Assembly: GCA_002421405.1 (NCBI GenBank)
Contig: DIJY01000103.1
Span: 1 to 13,481 of the forward strand
Origin: Caryophanales bacterium UBA5632
Lineage (GTDB): Bacteria > Bacillota_I > Bacilli_A > Izemoplasmatales > Hujiaoplasmataceae
Direction: 5' to 3'
Length of the DNA stretch: 13,481 nt
The notes beneath the pieces are model-generated. The model was not told where the DNA came from. It was given only the letters and a program-made list of their open reading frames with translations, and ran no database searches. The position numbers and the translations under genes were made by a program. Below, in pieces: positions 7,457 to 13,481 of the stretch (the stretch's first letter is position 1; each line of letters starts with the position of its first letter).

Positions 7457-10237
7457 ATGCAAAATAATATTTCTAAACTTGGACAATTTCTCTTGAAAGT
7501 TTTGAAGTGGATTTATAATCACACGATTTATGCGGTTTATTCCTTCTTCAGAAAAATCGTTCAAGGCTTAATTCGAATGGTCAAGGATTGGAAAGCCAAT
7601 CCCGTTGCGTTTCGGAGAGGTTTAAGATCTTTTTTCATTCCCGGTTGGGGACAGTATAAGAACAATCAATGGTACAAAGCCATTCCTTTTTTTGTATTTT
7701 TCTTACTTGTTCTCACCGTCGAACTCGCTACCAGCCGTTATTTAAAAGCTTTTACCGAAATTAAAAATTATCCAATTGTAACTCAAGACATGATTGAAGG
7801 TGGTGCCTTTTATCAAGCATACCGCACTCAAGGCACGATTGTCAACGGTTATATGATTACAGCAGAAGACATTGAAGCAGAAGGAGACTATTTCGGTGAA
7901 TATCGTCAAGCAGGTGATTTCGCATTCGTCGATAACATCTTTAACCTCCTGGATGCTACAGATGTTTCTGCCACCGGTGATTTTTATCAAAGTCCCTATC
8001 AAGCGGGTGACGTGACGAAAAAAGGTGATTTATCACCTTACATGTTAACGGCATCCGATATTGGAACCTCCGGTGATTACTATCAATCCTTGTTTGAAAT
8101 TGGCGATGTTGGAATATATATCGTATCGAATCAAGATGTCGCGGCGAACGGCGCTTATTTTGAAACTTATCGCAAAGCGGGAGACCGAATTGCTTATGTG
8201 GTAACGGCTCAAGATTTGTTACCCGTTGGCGCCTATTTTGAAACGAATAGAGCAATTGGAAATATTATTAAATATATCATTACCTCTGAAGATTTAGCCG
8301 TCGGTGGCCTTTATGAAGGCTCAGGAAAAGCAGTCGGCGATATTGTCTATGAAACATTAACCGCGGGAAATATCGATGATTATTCTGGTTATCTTATTGC
8401 CGGTGATGTCGTAGGCGGAACGCTTCTTTTGGCGCCACAAGTTGATTACCGCATCTCAGGCGATATCGTTTGGGATACAAACATTAATGGCTATCGGCAA
8501 TTATCCAGTGCAAATGTTGCGAATGGAGCTTCTTATTACCAAAGCCCACGGCAAGCAGGAGACATCATCAGCGCTGATGGAATTAATAAACCAGTATTAA
8601 TGACGCAAGCATTGGTCGCAGATCAAGGACTTTTCTTCGGTTCTGGTTATAGCCAAGGCATGACCGTTCCTTACACTTTAACGGTTGAAGATGTTTCAGA
8701 AGGTGGTAATTATTATCAATCCTTCTATGCAAGAAACGACTCCTTCTATGTACCAATCGATGAATTTGATATTCTCCCAAATCAAATCGACATCAAAATT
8801 GAAGAAGGCGTATACCGAAGAGCATTAGGTGTACATGCCGATAATGCAAGCGATCGGATTTACTTCTTTAGAGATTATGGCGGCTGGTTTACCAAAGGTA
8901 TTTGGGGATTAATCACTTTAGGCCAAATTCCAACAAAAGTGAATGATCAATCTTCATGGTACCGCGGTTGGCCTATTATTGTTTTCCGTTCATCGTCACA
9001 AATGGATTATCCAGCGTGGGTCGAAGCAGATAACTCAACTTCCTTATTGACCAATGGTGTTATTGTCTTAGTCGTAACGTTGATTTTATTGGTGTTATTC
9101 ATTGGCAACGTCTCTGATGCCTATCATTCACAGAAATTATACGAACAGACCGGCAAAATTGAAGACCCGAAGAAATGGGTTCGTAGAATCTGGGATTCTT
9201 ATTTCTCCTATATCATTGTTTTGCCAACTTTCTTACTCATTGCATTCTTTACATTGATTCCTTTTACCTTTTCATTCTTAACTGCGTTTTCTTCTTGGAC
9301 TTCTCGCGTTTCTGTGCCTGAATCCTTAATAAACTGGGTTGGTTTTTCTGGATTTGCTCAAGTATTTGCCGGAAATGGCGTAAACTTTAAATACTTTGGC
9401 AACGTCTTTATTTGGACCATGATTTTCGCCATTGCAGCATCTTTGACTTGCTATATTGTGGGAATGATTCAGGCGTTGGTAATTCAATCAAAATACGTTG
9501 TTGCAAAAAAACTATGGCGGACGATTTTCATCCTTCCTTGGGCCATCCCTTCTTTAGTAACGCTCTTAATGTTTAGAAACATTTTTAGTGCCTATGGCGG
9601 ATTAGCTAACCAAGTCATCGATTCCTTTGGTGGTACTGATTTGTTGATTCAGATTAAAGGCATCTTATATTCACTCGGACTTTATGGTCAAGAACAAGCA
9701 GGGGCATTTAGTGGCCAATACATCCAATGGTTTGGCCTCGTCAACTACAAGTTAGGACGTTTACTCATTATTGTCATCAACCTTTGGATTGGTTACCCTT
9801 ACTTCATGCTGTTAATTACGGGTTCCTTAACTTCCATTCCTTCCGATATGTATGAAGCGGCTGATATCGATGGCGCTAGCAGCTTACAAAAGACAAGATT
9901 CATTACGATTCCTTGGATTTTAAGAGCGACGACCCCTGTTATCATTACGACGTTAACCCATAACTTCAACAACTTTGGTGTTATTTATTTCTTAACCGGA
10001 TCGGTTCCCGCAACTTATACGTGGACTGCTGCCGGAACCTATACAAATATCGGGGTTCCGAATAGTGCACCCTCCATCTATGACATCTTGATTTCATGGG
10101 TTTACCGTTTAGCGATGTTAACAACCGTTCGAGAATACAACATCGCTGCGGTCTATTCAATCATCATCTTTATGATGGTGGGTATCTTCTCGGTCTATAA
10201 TTTATCACGGGTTAAATCATTCTGGGAGGAGGACTAA
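7457..10237 (+). CDS. malF: MalF-type maltodextrin ABC permease with giant repeat-bearing loop
   Basis: A 926-residue inner permease subunit, against 435 residues for B. subtilis MdxF and 514 for E. coli MalF. The C-terminal third is a standard MalF core: TM segments near 584-606, 648-672, 688-706, 766-788, 823-845 and 897-915, with the ATPase-docking EAA loop EAADIDGASSL...IP at 800-819. The N-terminus is basic and cytoplasmic, with a PGWGQYKNNQ motif (62-71) before TM1 (about 72-92). Between TM1 and TM2 (about 533-550) lies some 440 residues of extracytoplasmic sequence, mostly degenerate repeats (105-431) followed by a non-repeat part (432-530). In E. coli MalF the large MalE-contacting loop is P2, between TM3 and TM4. 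Here that loop is short (about 610-645). The start follows AGAGGAG at six bases, and malG follows after two bases. Substrate is inferred from the neighbouring amylase. Confidence 0.9.
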   Translation: MQNNISKLGQFLLKVLKWIYNHTIYAVYSFFRKIVQGLIRMVKDWKANPVAFRRGLRSFFIPGWGQYKNNQWYKAIPFFVFFLLVLTVELATSRYLKAFTEIKNYPIVTQDMIEGGAFYQAYRTQGTIVNGYMITAEDIEAEGDYFGEYRQAGDFAFVDNIFNLLDATDVSATGDFYQSPYQAGDVTKKGDLSPYMLTASDIGTSGDYYQSLFEIGDVGIYIVSNQDVAANGAYFETYRKAGDRIAYVVTAQDLLPVGAYFETNRAIGNIIKYIITSEDLAVGGLYEGSGKAVGDIVYETLTAGNIDDYSGYLIAGDVVGGTLLLAPQVDYRISGDIVWDTNINGYRQLSSANVANGASYYQSPRQAGDIISADGINKPVLMTQALVADQGLFFGSGYSQGMTVPYTLTVEDVSEGGNYYQSFYARNDSFYVPIDEFDILPNQIDIKIEEGVYRRALGVHADNASDRIYFFRDYGGWFTKGIWGLITLGQIPTKVNDQSSWYRGWPIIVFRSSSQMDYPAWVEADNSTSLLTNGVIVLVVTLILLVLFIGNVSDAYHSQKLYEQTGKIEDPKKWVRRIWDSYFSYIIVLPTFLLIAFFTLIPFTFSFLTAFSSWTSRVSVPESLINWVGFSGFAQVFAGNGVNFKYFGNVFIWTMIFAIAASLTCYIVGMIQALVIQSKYVVAKKLWRTIFILPWAIPSLVTLLMFRNIFSAYGGLANQVIDSFGGTDLLIQIKGILYSLGLYGQEQAGAFSGQYIQWFGLVNYKLGRLLIIVINLWIGYPYFMLLITGSLTSIPSDMYEAADIDGASSLQKTRFITIPWILRATTPVIITTLTHNFNNFGVIYFLTGSVPATYTWTAAGTYTNIGVPNSAPSIYDILISWVYRLAMLTTVREYNIAAVYSIIIFMMVGIFSVYNLSRVKSFWEED
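7769..8749 (+). repeat. Degenerate protein-level repeat array in the MalF extracytoplasmic loop
   Basis: Residues 105-431 of MalF contain about 11-12 copies of a unit reading Y-x-[ILV]-T-x-x-D-[ILV], then G-x-Y-[FY]-[QE]-[ST], then A-G-D-[IV]. Copies start near residues 105, 132, 164, 195, 221, 247, 273, 299, 321, 346, 380 and 406. The copies starting at 221, 247 and 273 (next unit at 299) follow one another at exactly 26 residues. Other copies are separated by short inserts, and those at 299 and 321 are shortened. The DNA of the copies has diverged, so this is an old protein repeat rather than a recent tandem duplication. Confidence 0.85.
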
Positions 10238-10239
10238 TC

Positions 10240-11319
10240 ATGAAAAATTTCATGCATGCTCTTAAAGAGTGGTGGAAAAAAAGAAGACTGGCAAAAGCTG
10301 AATTAAGACAAGAGAAAAGAATTCAAAGACGATCTTTTTGGCGTAATTTAGTGCGTCGATTCACCGTTCGAAAAATGATAATGGCCATCATTACATATTT
10401 ATATTTACTGCTTTGCGTCGCGATTGTTATCGTTCCAATTATGTGGCTTGTCTCGGCAGCGTTTACCAATGTCGGAGCGATTATCTTTAACGCTGATGGT
10501 TCTGTTACATATAATCTTACCAATCAAAATGCTTTGACTGAAGTTGTCGATACCTACCTTGGTGCCCAACGTTCAATCGGTGAATATGGATTATTCCCTT
10601 TCGTTCCTGACTTATCTAAATTTAGTTTAAATACCTATCAATTCTTATTGACGTATGATGCTGAACCAAGTTTCGATTTCTTTAAGGCGTTCTTTAGAAC
10701 CTTAGGCGTTGCGACCCTCAATACGATTTTAGTTGTGACATTCTCAAGTTTAACTGGATTTGCGTTTTCAAGATATCGCTTTAAAGGCAAAAAAGGTGCT
10801 TTATTAACTTTATTAACACTACAAATGTTCCCTGCTTTTATGGGAATGATCGCAATTCTTGGTATATTCGAAACCTTTGGATGGCGCGATAATTGGGTGG
10901 CTTTAACCTTTATTTACGTTGCTGGAGCGATTCCTTACAACACCTTCATTGTCCGTGGTTACATGCGAAATGTTTCGAAGTCTTTGGATGAAGCCGCCGC
11001 GATTGATGGCGCATCGAATTTGCAGATTTTAGTGAAAGTCATCGTTCCGCTCGCTGTCCCAATTATGGGCTTTATCGCCGTCAATGCCTTCATGTCTCCA
11101 TGGCTCGATTATATCTTGCCATCCATCATCATGAATGGAAAGCCAACGGTCGGCGTTATTTTATACAAATACATTGGCGGAACCGTCTCCTCTTTAGTGA
11201 ATAACCCTGTTGTCTTCATGGCGGGTGCGTTACTCATTGCTGTCCCCATTATGCTCGTTCAAATTTACATGCAAAAATACATCGTCTTCGGCTTAACAAC
11301 CGGCGGCGAAAAAGGATGA
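10240..11319 (+). CDS. malG: MalG-type maltodextrin ABC permease
   Basis: A 359-residue second permease subunit that pairs with MalF to form the transport channel. A strongly basic cytoplasmic N-terminus (1-45) precedes TM1 (about 47-72). An extracytoplasmic region of about 75 residues follows, then TM segments near 155-175, 186-209, 219-239, 271-290 and 324-343. The EAA loop that contacts the ATPase is EAAAIDGASN...IVPL (251-271). The C-terminus GLTTGGEKG is like the GLTxGxxKG end of MalG proteins. It is longer than typical MalG (about 280-300) because of the basic N-terminus and the first loop. GGGAGGAGG (10224-10232) overlaps the end of malF, and the two-base gap suggests translational coupling. 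A terminator hairpin follows the TGA stop. Confidence 0.93.
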   Translation: MKNFMHALKEWWKKRRLAKAELRQEKRIQRRSFWRNLVRRFTVRKMIMAIITYLYLLLCVAIVIVPIMWLVSAAFTNVGAIIFNADGSVTYNLTNQNALTEVVDTYLGAQRSIGEYGLFPFVPDLSKFSLNTYQFLLTYDAEPSFDFFKAFFRTLGVATLNTILVVTFSSLTGFAFSRYRFKGKKGALLTLLTLQMFPAFMGMIAILGIFETFGWRDNWVALTFIYVAGAIPYNTFIVRGYMRNVSKSLDEAAAIDGASNLQILVKVIVPLAVPIMGFIAVNAFMSPWLDYILPSIIMNGKPTVGVILYKYIGGTVSSLVNNPVVFMAGALLIAVPIMLVQIYMQKYIVFGLTTGGEKG

Positions 11320-11321
11320 TT

Positions 11322-11342
11322 AATGCGCTTCGGCGCATTTTT
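11322..11342 (+). terminator. Terminator/attenuator between malG and the DUF1189-like gene
   Basis: Stem AATGCGC / GCGCATT (11322-11328, 11333-11339) closes a TTCG loop with C-G, the exceptionally stable cUUCGg form, and runs into TTTTT (11338-11342). It starts three bases after the malG stop codon. The next gene's ribosome site begins only six bases later, so it may be a partial terminator. Confidence 0.75.
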
Positions 11343-11359
11343 CATATAAGGAGTACCGG

Positions 11360-12232
11360 ATGAATAATCAAGTGAAAGTAGAACAACTATCAAAACCATT
11401 TTTTCCTAAAACACTTTATAGTAATGATGAACTCTTAAAAACAAATCAATGGTCAATCATTAAAATGATTTTCATCTTCATTATCAACGTATCATTGATT
11501 TGTGCGCCGTTCTTCATGTCGAGGACCAAAACAAAACCCATTGACGTGTTGGGTTACATGCCAAATATAGATCTAGCATTCAAAGATCTCTATCAGTTGG
11601 AATTGTCATGCGACATTACAAATATGGAATTGGTTTGCGATACTTCAAATAATACGGTGGTGCCTTTAACAGGATACGATTTGTATATCTTGCCAGAAGA
11701 CTTACAAACAATCGACGATACAAAATCAAGAATTGTGATGACCGATTTCCATATTGGATTGTATTTCGTTGATAGTGAAGATGAGAAGAATAACTATAGT
11801 TTGGAAAGTAGTTATCGACTTTTAGAAGGAATGGATTTTTCGAAGATTAATCCCGTTGATTTAGATTTAGAAATTTTAGAAGAAGAAGTTTTTTATGAAT
11901 ATATCACAGAAACTATTTTACTCGCAGTCCTCAATGGAAATCTTCCAAGCGATCTCGCAACAATTTATTTAGCTCAATTAGTGCAAACTGCACTCTACGT
12001 CTTCATCATGTCGTTCATGCTGATGGCCGCAAACTTAAGAAGACAGGTTAAAAAGATTTACTACAGTTCATCGCTTAAATACACAGTATTTGCGATTACT
12101 GGACCAGCATTAATCGCTTGTATTATCGGTTTGTTTTCGACAATGCTCGGAACAATTGTTTGGTCAGCGATCTATGCCGTTAGGATTATTCTACTCTATA
12201 CAAAAATCAACAATACCGACGGTACGTTTTAA
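11360..12232 (+). CDS. DUF1189-like membrane protein (YvdJ/MalA-like)
   Basis: A 290-residue membrane protein with one TM segment at about 33-53, an extracytoplasmic domain (54-200) containing two cysteines (C84, C93) that could pair, and three TM segments at about 202-224, 241-261 and 264-281. This one-plus-three topology, the length, and the segment YTVFAITGPALIACIIG fit DUF1189 proteins. B. subtilis YvdJ and S. pneumoniae MalA, both of unknown mechanism, belong to that family and sit in maltodextrin loci. The assignment rests on topology and context more than on strict motifs. A role in assisting or sensing maltodextrin transport is inference. AAGGAG (11348-11353) lies six bases before the ATG. 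No promoter is visible between the preceding hairpin and this site, so expression probably depends on read-through from malFG. Confidence 0.75.
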   Translation: MNNQVKVEQLSKPFFPKTLYSNDELLKTNQWSIIKMIFIFIINVSLICAPFFMSRTKTKPIDVLGYMPNIDLAFKDLYQLELSCDITNMELVCDTSNNTVVPLTGYDLYILPEDLQTIDDTKSRIVMTDFHIGLYFVDSEDEKNNYSLESSYRLLEGMDFSKINPVDLDLEILEEEVFYEYITETILLAVLNGNLPSDLATIYLAQLVQTALYVFIMSFMLMAANLRRQVKKIYYSSSLKYTVFAITGPALIACIIGLFSTMLGTIVWSAIYAVRIILLYTKINNTDGTF

Positions 12233-12242
12233 ACTGATGAAT

Positions 12243-12268
12243 GGGCTTTCATAAAAAGCCCGTTTTTT
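12243..12268 (+). terminator. Rho-independent terminator ending the malFG unit
   Basis: Stem GGGCTTT / AAAGCCC (12243-12249, 12255-12261) with a five-base loop is followed by G and six Ts (12263-12268). It ends the malF-malG-DUF1189 transcript, so malE is expected to have its own promoter. Confidence 0.85.
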
Positions 12269-12351
12269 ATTAATCATATTTAAATATGAAGGTATACATG
12301 AATCTACGATATTCATATAAATCAGTTGTTTATTTATATATTATGCAAATG

Positions 12352-12365
12352 TGAAAGCGGTTACC
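12352..12365 (+). promoter_or_regulatory. cre/LacI-family operator upstream of malE
   Basis: TGAAAGCGGTTACC matches 13 of 14 positions of the cre consensus and shares the core AAAGCGRTTAC with the operator before malF. It ends 13 bp upstream of the malE -35, centred about 55 bp before the predicted transcription start. For CcpA that position is often activating, whereas the malF site is in a repressing position. Confidence 0.65.
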
Positions 12366-12378
12366 ATCGTGTGTTGAA

Positions 12379-12407
12379 TTGAATAGTGCTTGCAAAAATG
12401 CTAAAAT
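12379..12407 (+). promoter_or_regulatory. Predicted promoter of malE
   Basis: TTGAAT (12379-12384), 17 bp, and TAAAAT (12402-12407) preceded by TGC form an extended -10 promoter. The transcription start would be near 12414, giving a leader of about 29 bases with AAAGGAGG. Confidence 0.65.
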
Positions 12408-12442
12408 ATGATTGCTTTAAAAATTAACAAAGGAGGAATAAA

Positions 12443-13481
12443 ATGAAAAAAGTTTTAGGTTTGTTATTAGTATTAACATTAGCTTTTGCACTCGTTGGTT
12501 GTAAAGAAAAAACAACTGCAGGATGTGAAATCGACGTCAATGGCGTTTGTGTCTTTGCAGACGGCTCTATTGAATGGGAAAAAAATGCTGATGGCACTTT
12601 AAAAACCGTCCAAATCGGTGTTGACGTGGCCACATTAGCAACTGCTATTGAAACAGCTTGGGATACTGCATATCCAGATTACGCTGGAAAAGTTGATGCT
12701 GTTGTTTATGAAGCATCTGATGGAGAAGACAAAGGTGTTACTGGTATCGTTACAATGAAAGGTGCAGCTCCAGACGCTGTTATCATCATTGGATCAGGTT
12801 CAGTTGGCCGTGAAGTTAACTTCTTAGATATCTCCAATTATTTTGAAGATGTTATCGCTGAAGATGTTCTTCAATCCGCTGTAAACGCAATTAATAGTGG
12901 TGACAAAGTTCACTACTTACCAACCGTTTATGATGGTATGGCATTTGCTTGGAACAAAACAATGTTAGAATATTTGATCGCTGAAGGACAACTAAATATC
13001 ACTTTAGCTGATGCAAACAATGACAATCTACCAGACGCATTCGACACTTGGGAAGAAATCTTCGCAATCGCTGATGCTTTAACGGCTAGAATGACTTATG
13101 TTTACACCAAAGATGGTGACGCTGCTCCTACAACACAAACAATCTATGAAATTTATCCACTATGCTTAGACCAAGAATGGTCAAACTACAGTGCTTACAC
13201 TGCAGGCGGATTCCAAATTTTTGAAGGTGGAAACTACACTCAACCAGGATTTAATTCTGACGAATTCTTAGCTGGATTAAACTTCATTAAAACATTCTCA
13301 ACTCATAAAATGAGCTATCAATCTGACGGCGTAACTAAATTAGCCGCTGCTTCCATGGGATGGCGTTGGGACAATTTCCTCAAGAACGAATATCCATTTG
13401 GATTAGTCGGTACTTGGATGGATGTTGACACTGCAGAAAACACTTATAATTCAGATTTCGTATTCTCAGCTATGCCAACAT
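12443..13481 (+). CDS. malE: MalE-type maltodextrin-binding lipoprotein, C-terminus beyond window
   Basis: An extracellular solute-binding lipoprotein that delivers maltodextrins to MalFG; 346 codons are visible with no stop. The signal peptide (MKK, hydrophobic 4-18) ends in the lipobox LVGC with C20 as the lipidated cysteine. A short linker with C28 and C36 follows, then the binding domain from about residue 55. LPTVYDGMAFAWNKTML (159-175) is the usual hinge/ligand region of family 1 binding proteins, and DTWEE follows at 200-204. An insertion DANNDNLPD (190-198) looks like a calcium-binding loop. The CDS has a near-perfect ribosome site AAAGGAGG (12429-12436). Its own promoter and the terminator upstream allow expression apart from malFG, as expected for a subunit needed in excess. 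The sugar is inferred from context. Confidence 0.9.
   Translation, partial: MKKVLGLLLVLTLAFALVGCKEKTTAGCEIDVNGVCVFADGSIEWEKNADGTLKTVQIGVDVATLATAIETAWDTAYPDYAGKVDAVVYEASDGEDKGVTGIVTMKGAAPDAVIIIGSGSVGREVNFLDISNYFEDVIAEDVLQSAVNAINSGDKVHYLPTVYDGMAFAWNKTMLEYLIAEGQLNITLADANNDNLPDAFDTWEEIFAIADALTARMTYVYTKDGDAAPTTQTIYEIYPLCLDQEWSNYSAYTAGGFQIFEGGNYTQPGFNSDEFLAGLNFIKTFSTHKMSYQSDGVTKLAAASMGWRWDNFLKNEYPFGLVGTWMDVDTAENTYNSDFVFSAMPT

Noticed and set aside
7769..8749. CRISPR array or recent DNA tandem repeat
   Set aside because: The repeat exists at protein level only. The DNA copies are diverged, the spacing varies outside 8117-8350, and the reading frame is continuous.
7742..8780. Several antisense open frames across the malF repeat region (7742-8002, 7956-8255, 8583-8780)
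   Set aside because: They have no ribosome sites and low-complexity basic translations, and lie opposite a clearly coding frame. The repeated codons of malF keep the opposite strand open.
12275..12288. Perfect 14-base palindrome CATATTTAAATATG between the malFG terminator and malE
   Set aside because: It is entirely AT-rich apart from its ends, has no second copy in the window and lies too far from the promoter elements to assign a role. Chance is likely.
12424..12633. Antisense open frame over the malE start
   Set aside because: It is opposite the malE ribosome site, signal peptide and N-terminus, and has no ribosome site of its own.

Overview
The window is AT-rich, tightly packed DNA with strong Shine-Dalgarno sites and Firmicutes-type promoters. 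TGA serves as a stop (metallophosphoesterase, amylase and malG genes) and TGG as Trp, so the standard bacterial code is in use and Mycoplasma/Spiroplasma are excluded. Gene content and base composition suggest a low-GC Firmicute or a standard-code Mollicutes relative (Acholeplasma/Izemoplasma-like). That placement is an inference.

Left part (1-5458): a leftward gene, cut by the window edge, for a one-pass membrane protein of unknown function. Divergent from it is a Trk/Ktr-type K+ channel regulatory subunit ending at a clear terminator. Next come three overlapping genes that look translationally coupled: an RdgB/HAM1 nucleotide pyrophosphatase, a YsnB/YfcE-type metallophosphoesterase, and a 979-residue soluble protein with TPR-like helices, a GAF/PAS-like sensory region, and GGDEF-like and EAL-like domains that both appear to have lost their catalytic motifs. 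A perfect inverted repeat with T tracts on both strands closes this unit and the convergent amylase gene.

Right part (5483-13481): a maltodextrin uptake and breakdown locus. A cytoplasmic cyclomaltodextrinase/neopullulanase-type GH13 enzyme is transcribed leftward. Divergent from it are malF and malG (the two ABC permease subunits), a membrane protein resembling the DUF1189 family (YvdJ/MalA of other Firmicutes maltodextrin loci), and a malE-type lipoprotein that runs off the right edge. The substrate is inferred from the amylase and from the gene set. No MalK-type ATPase and no transcription regulator lie in the window.

Two near-identical cre/LacI-type operators tie the locus together. One overlaps the -35 of the malF promoter in the divergent intergenic region, the other lies just upstream of the malE promoter. 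The most unusual item is MalF: 926 residues, about twice the normal size, with a roughly 440-residue extracytoplasmic insertion after its first membrane segment. The insertion is built largely from about 11-12 degenerate repeats, three of which run consecutively at an exact 26-residue period. The second notable item is the apparently catalytically dead GGDEF/EAL protein.
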